DNA from: Gentiana macrophylla
Taxonomy: Eukaryota > Streptophyta > Magnoliopsida > Gentianales > Gentianaceae
Direction of reading: 5' to 3'
Assembly: GCA_026214975.1 (NCBI GenBank)
Contig: JAOBSW010000543.1
Location: 1 to 64,000 of the forward strand
DNA length: 64,000 nt
The notes beneath the pieces were generated by a model. The model had not been told where the DNA came from, searched no databases, and saw only the letters and a list, made by a program, of their open reading frames with translations. Position numbers and translations under genes: made by a program. This document shows positions 1 to 12,510 of the stretch, piece after piece (position 1 is the first letter of the stretch; every line of letters begins with the position of its first letter).

Positions 1-3000
1 TTTATTCTTGTACACGGCCATTCTGGCCTCCGTTTTGCTTGCCGTTTGCGCCGGCATGCCTTATTTATCGTTATGGTCGATATCACATCAGTACTTCAAA
101 GAGAATTTCAAACGTTTTTTTTCATACCTTTTAATGTACCCATAGAGTACTTAACGGTGTGATTTTTGATTCCTTGTACAAGGCCATTCTGGCCTCCGTT
201 TTGATTGCCGTTTGCGCATGCGTGCCTTATTTATCGTTTTGGTCGATATCACAACAGTACTTCGAAGAGAATTACAAACATTTTTTTCGTAATTTATTTT
301 GTACCCATAGAGTACTTAACGGTGTGATTTTTGATTCCATGTACAAGGCCATTCTGGCCTCCGTTTTGCTTGCCGTTTGCGCCGGCATGCCTTATTTATC
401 GTTCTGGTCGAAATCACATCAGTACTTCATAGAGAATTACAAACATTTTTTTTCTACTTTTTTTTGTACCCATAGAGTACTTAACGGTGTGGTATTTGAT
501 TCCGTGTACAAGGCCATTCTGGCCTAAGTTTTGCTTGCCGTTTGCGCCGGCGTGCCTTATTTATCGTTCTGGTCGATATCACATCAGTACTTCAAACAGA
601 ATTACAAACGTTTTTTCGTACTTTTTTTTGTACCAATAGAGTACTTAACGGGGTGATTTTTGATTCCTTGTACAAGGCCATTCTGGACTCCGTTTTGCTT
701 GCCGTTTGCGCAGGCGTGCCTTATTTATCGTTCTGGTCGATATCACATCAGTACTTCAAAGAGAATTACAAACGTTTTTTTCGTACTTTTTTTTGTACCC
801 GTAGAGTACTTAACGGTGTGATATTTGATTCCTTTTACAAGGCCATTCTGACCTCCGTTTCGCTTGATGTTTTCGCCGTCGTGCCTTATTTATCGTTCTG
901 GTCGATATCACATCAGTACTTCAAAGAGAATTACAAACGTTTTTTTTTCGTACTTTTTTTCCGTACCTATAGAAAACTTAACAGTGTGATTTTTGATTCC
1001 TTGTACAAGGCCATTCTGGCCTCCGTTTTGCTTGCCGTTGTTGGCCGGCGTGCCTTATTTATCGATCTGGTCGATATCACAACAATACTTCAAAGAGAAT
1101 TACAAACATTTTTTTGTACCCATAGAGTAATTAACGGTGTGATTTTTGATTCCTTGTACAAGGCCATTCTGGCCTCCATTTTGCTTGCCGTTTGCGCCGG
1201 CGTGCCTTATTTATCGTTCTGGTCGATATCACATCAGTACTTCAAAGAGAATTACAAACGTTTTTTTTCATATTTTTTTGTACCCATAGAGTACTTAACG
1301 GTGTGATATTTGCTTCCTTGTACAAGGCCATTATGGACTCCGTTTGGCTTGCCGTTTGCGCCGACGTGCCTTATTTTATCGTTCTGGTCGATATCACATC
1401 AGTACTTAAAGAGAATTACAAATGCTTTTTTTTGTACCCATATAGTAATTAACAGTGTGATTTTTGATTCCGTGTACAAGGCCATTCTGGCCTCCGTTTT
1501 GCTTGCCGTTTGCGCCGGCGTGCCTTATTTATCGTTCTGGTCGATATCACAACAGTACTTTAAAGAGAATTACAAACGTTTTTTTTCATACTTTTTTTTG
1601 TACCCATAGAGTATTTAACGGTGTGATTTTTTATTCCTTGTACAAGGCCATTCTGGCCTCCGTTTTGCTTGCCGTTTGTGCTGGCGTGCCTTATTTATCG
1701 TTCTGGTCGATATCACAACATTACTTCAAAGAGAATTACTAACGTTTTTTTCGTACTTTATTTTGTACCCATAGAGTACTTAACGGTGTGATTTTAGATT
1801 CCTTGTACAAGGCCATTCTGGCCTCCGTTTTGCTTGCCGTTTGCGCCGGCGTGCCTTATTTATCGTTCTGGTCGATATCACATCAGTACTTCAAAGAGAA
1901 TTGCAAACGTTTTTTTTCATACTTTTTGTACCCATAGAGTACTTAACGGTGTGATTTTTGATTCCTTGTACAAGGCCATTCTGGACTCCGTTTTGCATGC
2001 CGTTTACTCCGACGTGCCTTTTTTTTATCGTTCTGGTCGATATCACATCAGTACTTCAAAGAGAATTACAAACGTTTTTTTGTACCCATATAGTAAATAA
2101 CAATGTGATTTTTGATTCCTTGTACAAGGCCATTCTGGCCTTCGTTTTGCTTGCCGTTTGCGCTGGCGTGCCTTATTTATCGTTCTGGTCGATGTCACAT
2201 CAGTACTTCAAGGAGAATTTCAAACGTTTTTTTTCATACTTTATTTTGTACCCATAGAGTACTCAACGGTGTGATTTTTGATTCCTTGTAGAAGGCCATT
2301 CTGGCCTCCGTTTTGCTTGCCGTTTACGCCGGCGTGCCTTATTTATCGTTCTGATCGATATCCCAACAGTACTTCAAAGAGAATTACAAATGTTTTTTTC
2401 GTACTTTATTTTGTACCCATAGAGTACTTAACGGTGTGATTTTAGATTCCTTGTACAAGGCCATTCTGGCCTCCGTTTTGTATGTCGTTTGCGCCGGCGT
2501 GCCTTATTTATCGTTCTGGTCGATATCACAACAGTACTTCAAAGAGAATTACAAACTTTTTTTTCATACTTTTTTTGTACCCATAGAGTACTTAACGGTG
2601 TGATTTTAGATTCCTTGTACAAGGCCATTCTGGCCTCCGTTTTACTTGCCGTTTGCACCGGCGTGCCTTATTTATCGTTCAGGTCGATATCACATCAGTA
2701 CTTCAAAGAGAATTACAAATGTTTTTTCATACTTTTTTGTACCCATAGAGTACTTAACGGTGTGATTTTTGATTCCTTGTACAAGGCCATTCTGGACTCC
2801 GTTTTGCTTGCCGTTTGCGCCGACGTGCCTTATTTTTATGGTTCTGGTCGATATCACATCAGTACTTCAAAGAGAATTACAAACGTTTTTTTTGTACCCA
2901 TATAGTAATTAACAGTGTGATTTTTGATTCCTTGTACACGGCCATTCTAGCCTCCGTTTTGCTTGCCGTTGCGCTTGGCGTGCCTTATTTATCGCTCAGT

Positions 3001-6000
3001 CGATATCACATCGAGATTTCAAAGAGAATTTCAAACGTTTTTTAAAATACTTTTTTTTTGTACCCATAGAGTACTTAACGGTGTGATTTTTGATTCCTAG
3101 TACAAGGCCATTCTGGCCTCCGTTTTGATTGCCGTTTGCGCAGGCGTGCCTTATTTATCGTTATGGTCGATATCACATCAGTACTTCAAAGAGAATTACA
3201 AATGTTTTTTCGTACTTTTTTTTGTACCCATAGAGTACTTAACGAAGTGATATTTGATTCCTTGTACAAGGCCATTCTGGACTCCGTTTTGCTTGCCGTT
3301 TGCGCCGGCGTGCCTTATTTATCGTTCTGGTCGATATCACATCAGTACTTCAAATAGAATTACAAACGTTTTTTCGTACTTTTTTTTGTACCAATAGAGT
3401 ACTTAACGGGTGATTTTTGATTCCTTGTACAAGGCCATTCTGGCCTCCGTTTTGCTTGCCGTTTGCGCCGGCGTGCCTTATTTATCCTTCTAGTCGATAT
3501 CACATCGATATTTTCAAAAAAGAATTACAAACGTTTTTTTTTGTACTTTTTTTTGTACCCATAGAGTACTTAACGGTGTGATTTTTTATTCCTTGTACAC
3601 GGCCATTCTGGCCTCCGTTTTGCTTGCCGTTTGCGCCGGTGTGCCTTATTTATCGTTCTAGTCGATATCACATCAGTACTTCAAAGAGAATTACAAACGT
3701 TTTTTCGTACTTTTTTTTGTACGCATAGAGTACTTAACGGTGTGATATTTGATTCCTTGTACAAGGCCATTCTGGCCTCCGTTTCGCTTGCTGTTTTCGC
3801 CGTCGTGCCTTATTTATCGTTCTGGTCGATATCACATCAGTACTTCAAAGAGAATTACAAACGCTTTTTTAGTACTTTTTCCGTACACATAGAAAACTTA
3901 ACAGTGTGATTTTTTATTCCTTGTACAAGGCCATTCTGGCCTCCGTTTTGCTTGCCGTTGTAGGCCGGCGTGCCTTATTTATCGATCTGGTCGATATCAC
4001 AACAATACTTCAAAGAGAATTACAAACATTTTTTTGTACCCATAGAGTAATTAACGGTGTGATTTTTGATTCCTTGTACAAGGCCATTCTAGCCTCCGTT
4101 TTGCTTGCCGTTTGCGCCGGCGTGCCTTATTTATCGTTCTGGTCGATATCACATCAGTACTTCAAAGAGAATTACAAACGTTTTTTTCATTTTTTTTTTG
4201 TACCCATAGAGTACTTAACGGTGTGATTTTTGATTCCTTGTACAAGGCCATTATGGACTCCGTTTTGCTTGCCGTTTGCGCTGACGTGCCTTTTTTTATC
4301 GTTCTGGTCGATATCACATCAGTACTTCAAAGAGAATTACAAATGAATTTTTTATACCCATATAGTAATTAACAGTGTGATTTTTGATTCCGCGTACAAG
4401 GCCATTCTGGCCTCCGTTTTGCTTGCCGTTTGCGTCGGCGTGCCTTATTTATCGTTCAGTCGATATCACTGTGATGCTTTAAAGAGAATTACAAACGTTT
4501 TTTTTCATACTTTTTTTTGTACCCATAGAGTACTTAACGGTGTGATTTTTTATTCCTTGTACAAGGCAATTCTGGCCTCCGTTTTGCTTGCCGTTTGCGC
4601 AGGCGTGCCTTATTTATCGTTCTGGTCGATATCACAACATTACTTCAAAGAGAATTAAAAACGTTTTTTTCGTACTTTATTTTGTACCCATAGAGTACTT
4701 AACGGTGTGATTTTAGATTCTTTATACAAGGCCATTCTGGCCTCCGTTTTGCTTGCCGTTTGCGCCGGCGTGCCTTATTTATCGTTCTGGTCGATATCAC
4801 ATCAGTACTTCAAGGAGAATTTCAAACGTTTTTTTCATACTTTATTTTGTACCCATAGAGTACTCAACGGTGTGATTTTTGATTCCTTGTAGAAGGCCAT
4901 TCTGGCCTCCGTTTTGCTTGCCGTTTGCGCCGGCGTGCCTTATTTATCGTTCTGATCGATATCACAACAGTACTTCAAAGAGAATTACAAATGTTTTTTT
5001 CGTACTTTATTTTGTACCCATAGAGTACTTAACGGTGTGATTTTAGATTCCTTGTACAAGGCCATTCTGGCCTCCGTTTTGTATGTCGTTTGCGCCGGCG
5101 TGCCTTATTTATTGTTCTGTTCGATATCAGAACAGTACTTTAAAGAGAATTACAAACGTTTTTTTCATACTTTTTTTGTACCCATAGAGTACTTAACGGT
5201 GTGATTTTAGATTCCTTGTACAAGGCCATTCTGGCCTCCGTTTTACTTGCCGTTTGCACCGGCGTGCCTTATTTATCGTTCTGGTCGATATCACATCAGT
5301 ACTTCAAAGAGAATTACAAATTTTTTTTTCATACTTTTTTTGTACCCATAGAGTACTTAACGGTGTGATTTTTGATTCCTTGTACAAGGCCATTCTGGAC
5401 TCCGTTTTGCTTGCCGTTTGCGCCGACGTGCCTTATTTTTATGGTTCAGTCGATATCACATCAAGATTTCCAAAGAGAATTACAAACGTTTTTTTTGTAC
5501 CCATATAGTAATTAACAGTGTGATTTTTGATTCCTTGTACACGGCCATTCTAGCCTCCGTTTTGCTTGCCGTTTGCGCCGGCGTGCCTTATTTATCGTTC
5601 TGGTCGATATCACATCAGTACTTCAAAGAGAATTTCAAACATTTTTTTTATACTTTTTTTTGTACCCATAGAGTACTTAACGTTGTGATTTTTGATTCCT
5701 AGTACAAGGCCATTCTGGCCTCCGTTTTGATTGCCGTTTGCGCAGGCGTGCCTTATTTATCGTTTTGGTCGATATCACAACAGTACTTCAAAGAGAATTA
5801 CAAACGTTTTTTTCATACTTTATTTTGTACGCATAAAGTACTTAATAGTGTGATTTTAGATTCCTTGTACAAGGCCATTCTGGCCTACGTTTTGCTTGCC
5901 GTTTGCACCGGCGTGCCTTATTTATCGTTCTGGTCGATATCACATCAGTACTTCAAAGAGAATTACAAATGTTTTTTTTTGTACTTTTTTTTGTACCATA

Positions 6001-9000
6001 GAGTACTTAACGAAGTGATATTTGATTCCTTGTACAAGGCCATTCTAGACTCCGTTTTGCTTGCCGTTTGCGCCGGCGTGCCTTATTTATCGTTATGGTC
6101 GATATCACATCAGTACTTCAAAGAGAATTACAAATGTTTTTTTCGTACTTTTTTTTTATACCCATAGAGTACTTAACGGTGTGATATTTGATTCCTTGTA
6201 CAAGGCCATTCTGGCCTCTGTTTTTCTTGCCGTTTCCGCCGGGTGCGTTATTTATCGTTCTGGTCGATATCACATCAGCACATAAAAGAGAATTACAAAC
6301 ATTTTTTTTTCGTACTTTTTTTCGTACCCATAGAGTACTTAACAGTGTGATTTTTGATTCCTTGTACAAGGCCATTCTGGTCTCTGTTTTGCTTGCCGTT
6401 TGGGCCGGCGTGACATATTTATCGTTCTGGTTGATATCACATCAATACTTCAAAGAGAATTACAAACTTTTTTTTGTACCCATAGAGTAATTAACGGTGT
6501 GATTTTTGATTCCTTGTACAAGGCCATTCTAGCCTCCGTTTTGCTTGCCGTTTGCGCCGGCATGCCTTATTTATCGTTCTGGTCGATATCACATCAGTAC
6601 TTCAAAGAGAATTTCAAACGTTTTTTTCAAACTTTTTTTGTACCCATAGAGTACTTAACGGTGTGATTTTTGATTCCTAGTACAAGGCCATTCTGGCCTC
6701 CGTTTTGATTGCCGTTTGCGCAGGCGTACCTTATTTATCGTTTTGGTCGATATCACAACAGTACTTCAAAGAGAATTACAAACGTTTTTTTTCATACTTT
6801 ATTTAATACCCATAGAGTACTTAACGGTGTGATTTTTGATTCCTTGTACAAGGCCATTCTGGCCTCCGTTTTGCTTGCCGTTTGGGCCGGCGTGCCTTAT
6901 TTATCGTTCTGGTCGATATCACATCAGTACTTCACAGAGAATTACAAACGTTTTTTTTCGTACTTTTGTTTGTACCCATAGAGTACTTAACGGTGTGATT
7001 TTTGATTCCTTGTACAAGGCCATTCTGGCCTCCGTTTTGCTTGCCGTTTGCGCAGGCGTGCCTTATTTATCGTTCTGGTCGATATCACATCAGTACTTCA
7101 AAAAGAATTACAAACGTTTTTTTGTACTTTTTTTTGTACCCATAGAGTACTTAACGGTGTGATTTTTTATTCCTTGTACACGGCCATTCTGGCCTCCGTT
7201 TTGCTCGCCGTTTGCGCCGGTGTGCCTTATTTATCGTTCTGGTCGATATCACATCAGTACTTCAAAGAGAATTACAAACCATTTTTTTCATACTTTTTTT
7301 TGTACCCATAGAGTACTTAACGGTGTGATATTTGATTCCTTGTACAAGGCCATTTTGGCCTCCGTTTCGCTTGCTGTTTTCGCCGTCGTGCCTTATTTAT
7401 CGTTCTGGTCGATATCACATCAGTACTTCAAAGAGAATTACAAACCTTTTTTTCGTACTTTTTTTCCGTACCCATAGAAAACTTAACAGTGTGATTTTTG
7501 ATTCCTTGTACAAGGCCATTCTGGCCTCCGTTTTGCTTGCCGTTGTTGGCCGGCGTGCCTTATTTATCGATCTGGTCGATATCACATCAATACTTCAAAG
7601 AGAATTACAAACATTTTTTTGTACCCATAGAGTAATTAACGGTGTGATTTTTGATTCCTTGTACAAGTCCATTCTGGCCTCCGTTTTGCTTGCCGTTTGC
7701 GCCGGCGTGCCTTATTTATCGTTCTGGTCGATATCACATCAGTACTTCAAAGAGAATTACAAACGTTTTTTTTCATATTTTTTTTGTACCCATAAAGTAC
7801 TTAACGGTGTGATTTTTGATTCCTTGTACAAGGCCATTCTGGACTCCGTTTTGCTTGCCGTTTCCGCCGACGTGCTTTTTTTTTATCGTTCTGGTCCATA
7901 TCACATCAGTACTTCAAAGAGAATTACAAACGTTTTTTTTTGTTCCCATATAGTAATTAACAGAGTGATTTTTGATTCCTTGTACACGGCCATTCTGGCC
8001 TCCGTTTTGCTTGCCGTTTGTGCCGGCATGCCTTATTTATCGTTCTGGTCGATATCACATCAGTACTTCAAAGAGAATTTCAAACGTTTTTCATACTTTT
8101 TTGTACCCATAGAGTACTTAACGGTGTGATTTTTGATTCCTTGTACAAGGCCATTCTGGCCTCCGTTTTGATTGCCGTTTGCGCAGGCGTGCCTTATTTA
8201 TCGTTTTGGTTGATATCACAACAGTACTTCGAAGAGAATTACAATCATTTTTTTCGTAGTTTATTTTGTACCCATAGAGTACTTAACGGTGTGAATTTAG
8301 ATTCCTTGTACAAGGCCATTCTGGCCTCCGTTTTGCTTGCCGTTTGCGCCGGCGAGCCTTATTTATCGTTCTGGTCGATATCACATCAGTAATTCAAAGA
8401 GAATTACAAACGTTTTTCGTATTTTTTTTCGTACCCATAGAGTACTTAACTGTGTGATATTTGATTCCTTGTACCAGGCCATTCTGGCCTCCGTTTTGCT
8501 TGCCGTTTGCGCCGGCGTGCCTTATTTATCGTTCTGGTCGATATCACATCGGTACTTCAAAGAGAATTACAAATATTTTTTCGTAATTTTTTTCGTACCC
8601 ATAGAGTATTTAACTGTGTGATATTTGATTCCTTGTACAAGGCCATTCTGGCCACCGTTTTGCTTGCCGTTTGCGCCGGGGTGCCTTATTTATCGTTCTG
8701 GTCGATATCACATCAGTACTTCAAATAGAATTACAAACATTTTTTTTCATACTTTTTTTCGTACCCATAGAGTACTTAATGAGTGTGATTTTGATTCCAT
8801 GTACAAGGCCATTCGGCCTCCGTTTTGCTGCGATTTGCGCGCCGCGTTCCTTTTTTATCGTTTCGGTCGATATCACATCGATACTTCAAAGAGAATTACA
8901 AACATTTTTTGTACCCATAGAGTAATTAACAGTGTGATTTTTGATTCCTTGTACAAGGCCATTCTGGCCTCCGTTTTGCTTGCCGTTTGCGCCGGCGTGT

Positions 9001-9502
9001 CTTATTTATCGTTCTGGTCGATATCACATCAGTACTTCAAAGAGAATTTCCAACGTTTTTTTCATACTTTTTTTTGTACCCATAGAGTACTCAATGGTGT
9101 GATTTTTGATTCCTTGTACAAGGCCATTTTGGCCTCCGTTTTGTTTGCCGTTTGCGCCGGCGTGCCTTATTTATCATTCTGGTCGATATCACAACAGTAC
9201 TTCAAAGAGAATTACAAACGTTTTTTTTCATACTTTATTTTGTACCCATAGAGTACTTAACGGTGTGATTTTTGATTCCTTGTACAAGGCCATTCTGGCC
9301 TCCGATTTGCTTGCCGTTTGCGCCGACGTTCCTTTTTTTTATCGTTCTGGTCGATATCACATCAATACTTTAAAGATAATTACAAACGTTTTTTTCGTAC
9401 TTTATTTTGTACCTGTAGAGTACTTAACGGTGTGATTTTAGATTCCTTGTACAAGGCCATTCTGGCCTCCGTTTTGCTTGCCGTTTGCGCCGGCGTGCCT
9501 AA
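1..9502 (+). repeat. Satellite array, subfamily A, segment 1
   Basis: Head-to-tail tandem repeat with a basic unit of about 165 bp; the landmark GAGTAC before TTAACGG recurs at 146, 310, 475 and 639. Dividing length by unit gives roughly 58 units. Each unit reads, in order: TTAACGGTGTGATTTTTGAT, the palindrome CCTTGTACAAGG, CCATTCTGGCCTCCGTTTTG, a GC-rich GCCGTTTGCGCCGGCGTGCC, CTTATTTATCGTTCTGGTCG, ATATCACATCAGTACTTCAA, AGAGAATTACAAACG and a T-rich tract ending GTACCCATA. Some units are about 20 bp shorter because part of the T-rich tract is missing (around 1105, 1430, 2085, 2900). The unit is a multiple of three (55 codons), so long open frames cross several units, but stops and length changes are frequent and I do not regard it as coding. 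The left edge is cut by the window. The right edge is the Athila-like insertion. Confidence 0.97.
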
Positions 9503-11037
9503 TGTCATGGAATTTATTAACACAAAACAACAAGTAATAATCCGGTTAACCTCAAGTATAAGGATCGTAGTAATAGTGGTTAATGCCGGGTCGATCTTAC
9601 GGGGAACTGGCGATTGTGAATTCTAGTTTTTATTCCTAACTAACCTATGTCACGATTACTAAACTAAACAGTGGATAAAACTAAACAGATCTGAAGATAA
9701 AACTCAACTAAAACGTATATCTGGACAGAAGATATGATCTAAAGCCAGGAAGGATATGTTTCGAACCAATTTAAACTAAACTAAATCTAAGATGCAATAG
9801 AAAAAACTAACTAAGCTAAGTAATTCAATTTCAAGGGATTTTAATCAATAATTTACTAAGCTTAACAAGCAATTGATCCACCTATCCTATCAATATTCGG
9901 GTTTCAATTCAGATTATTTCGTGATTACTAATCAAGTTGTGATTCCCTATTCAAAGGTATGAACCCTAATTTCTTAGGCAAGTTCGTCTATTAATCTCTA
10001 TCTTTCGATCTAAAGATTAACGCTCTCAAATCAAGGTGTGAAATCTCTCAATTTCTAACCTAGAAATCTAACCTAATAACTCTCGTTAATTAGATCAAAT
10101 ATCTATCCTTTATCGTGGTGATCTAAAGTCTAACTTGATTTTCATCAATTAAACAATCAATAAAGCAAGCATCTTTCGATATAAATTTGCAATAACAACG
10201 TAAAGCATGATAAAGGAACAACTCGTAATAGATACTCACAAAATAATCACGAAAAGAAACTGAATTGTTGAATCGGACGGCTTCTGGCAACGCTTGTTCA
10301 ATGGAGGCCTAGCCTCTTAGCATCCTCTTGAAGATCGAATTAATGAAGTAAAAAACATAAAAAGTGTTTAGAACTACTAGAAAACTAAGAACAATGAAAT
10401 CTCGGCCACCACTAGGGTTTAGGGTTTTTAATATATGGTATATTGTGAGGAAAACGCAGCGATATTTATAGAAGATTAAGTCGGTTTCGAGATGTCGGCC
10501 GATGGGCGCCCGTCTGGAAAGGGTGAACGCCCGTCCGGCTTGTGTAATCTTCTTCAAGTCGGGCCGAGTCATGATCGAGGCGCCCGTGTCGCGCGTCCAC
10601 TCCTGCGTCCAAACTTCACGAATCAACTTCCCATTCTGGGACGCTCGTTCACTTGATGACGCTTTCGTCCACTATGGGCCTTGATTCAGGATCGAATTTA
10701 ATCTTGATTTCTTGAACCTTATCTCTTTTTCTCTATATCATTCCTTCATTATCTCTTTTATCTTCAATTATCTCGAACTTAATCAACTCTTGAGCATATT
10801 TTGAGCCTCAAACATGTATCTATAACATATAAAAACATCGCAAAATGTAATAACGCTCAAATGATCATCAAATCATAATTAAAACACACAAATCAACCTA
10901 TTTTGCGATTAACTCTTTTAAAACATCATTTGCTCAATATTTCCATTAAACACTTGTTTCTTATACAAATTCATACAAATATGAGGGAAATTATCATAAA
11001 ATATAGCATTATAAATCGTATAAATTCACCCTTAACA
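9503..11037 (-). repeat. 3' LTR of the Athila-like element
   Basis: On the plus strand it opens TGTCATGGAATTT and closes CACCCTTAACA, matching the copy at 22267-23800 nearly end to end. Most differences lie in the GC-rich stretch at 10480-10690. It contains a TATA-like box on the minus strand (TATTTATA read on plus at 10463-10470) and a GGGTTTAGGGTTT telomere-like motif near 10420. Open frames inside it (for example minus 10309-10626) have no family resemblance and are treated as chance. Confidence 0.95.
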
Positions 11038-11051
11038 ACTCCCCCACACTT
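11038..11051 (-). promoter_or_regulatory. Polypurine tract next to the Athila 3' LTR
   Basis: The minus strand reads AAGTGTGGGGGAGT immediately before the LTR end. This is the usual plus-strand DNA priming site of Athila/Tat elements. Confidence 0.88.
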
Positions 11052-12510
11052 AGCTTTTGCTCGTCCCGAGCAAAACAAAACGAAAACCAAGGCTCGGAAA
11101 AAGATAGACATCTCAGCAAATATAACATATATTCAATAACTTAGAGGTTCACCAGTGTGTGTGCAAAGCCATAGAAAACTTCCACTAAATCCAAACTCGA
11201 GGAACTCAAAGCAAAACTAGCTAATACCCCCTCGTAGACTAGCAATAAATGACACTCATAAGATGTACCCTACAAACGTGACATATCCCGAAAAGGATGA
11301 TCGAATATATCTAGGGCCTTTCTGAAATACTCAGAGGATAATCCCTACAGCATATCTGTCAGTTTATACTGGGGATAAGATAGACGATAACTAAGTCTTA
11401 TATTCATTCCATACTAATCTTCTAGTTGATTTAACTTTTTCACTTTTAAACACACATCAGAATGAGCTATTGCCCTCATAGCAGAATAGGACATTTCAAG
11501 ATAATCCCCTACCTTACTCCAATCATAAGGCAGCTATAAACTGACTGTCGTGAGCTTTTGGTCATCATAGTGGAATAGGACATACGTGGTACACCCAACC
11601 TCACCCAAATCATAAACCAGCTTCCGACACACACAATGTATTCATATTTTTCAACTTTCTCATTTGACATTAAGTTACGTGTTACTTATCACATTCAAAC
11701 CTAAGATATTCACAGTATAACATACTCGGAACTAAATACAAACTATCATAAGTCTCGAGATATACACGTAGCACTAAGTACATGACTTATAAGATAACAA
11801 AAATCACTAATCAAAAGGGGTATAACTTCATATTATAGCTCATCATTCACTATGGCTCGTGAAATGTATATATCGGGTGAAACGACTAACTTACTAAATA
11901 TATGATACACAGCTTAAATGACTATAAAAATAACGAACATTGAATTGAATTGCCTACTCGGGACAAAACAAAAACAAAAATGTCGGAAAATCTGAAAATT
12001 TTAGCTCATTTTGCATAGAAACATATTGATATAAGCAAATGTGTAGATACATATCGAACATTCCCCTCCCCCACACTTAAACGACAACATGTCCTCATGT
12101 TGTGTAGAACGAAAGAAAAGATAAAAGACTTAGCTGATTTCAAACGTCGGTCAGGCCGGAGCCTACATAGTGACACTTAGAACTCGCAACCTTACAATGT
12201 AGCTCGACAAAACCGCCAAAAACATACCTGCACGACTTGACAAACACGGAGCCATCTCGGGGAAAACGGGGAGTTATACCAAAATGAAAAGACATAGCAA
12301 ATTCAAGGAATGACAAGAGATAAAGCATCCAATACAACCAAAAAGTAGAAACAAAGTCGAAATGAAAGTACGGGGGCCTTATGGCTTACATGATCCATTG
12401 AAAATAAATAGTAGCAACATAAAAAATTACAATGAGCCATATAAGTAAAAAGTAGCAGAAATATACGACCACCGTAGCTAGTGCAAATCGAAAAAAATAG
12501 ACAAATGAAA
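11052..12510 (-). other. Athila 3' untranslated region
   Basis: About 1.4 kb of A/T-rich DNA between the extra ORF and the 3' LTR. Small open frames on the minus strand (12140-12337, 12303-12539) look accidental. A polypurine-like tract sits in the middle at 12063-12078, and a TTTTGCTCGTCCCGAGCAAAA dyad lies just inside the LTR-proximal tract (about 11057-11077). Nothing else recognised. Confidence 0.7.
12063..12078 (-). promoter_or_regulatory. Internal polypurine-like tract
   Basis: The minus strand reads AAGTGTGGGGGAGGGG, very close to the LTR-adjacent tract and preceded by the CAACATGAGGACATGTTG dyad (plus 12088-12105). Its position about 1 kb before the 3' LTR suggests a second plus-strand priming site or a relic of an older LTR boundary. 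Confidence 0.6.

Noticed and set aside
542..1306. Long open frame through several satellite units, repeating a 55-residue hydrophobic sequence (DSLYKAILASVLLAVCAGVP)
   Set aside because: The unit is a multiple of three, so any stop-free unit gives a long frame automatically. Units with stops, T-tract length changes and frame changes are everywhere, and there is no start context or flanking gene structure. Not called as a gene.
7332..8129. 265-codon frame in the satellite, the longest in the array
   Set aside because: Same cause: chance run of stop-free 165-bp and 144-bp units, both multiples of three. It changes nothing about the repeat's nature.
1..9502. CRISPR-like regular repeat spacing
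   Set aside because: There are no unique spacers: the whole 165-bp unit repeats. The remaining content is plant retroelements.
9503..11037. Possible solo LTR or separate gene from small frames at 10309-10684 and 10903-11139
   Set aside because: The partner LTR at 22267-23800 and matching target duplication show it is the 3' LTR of one element. The frames are not conserved between the two LTRs.
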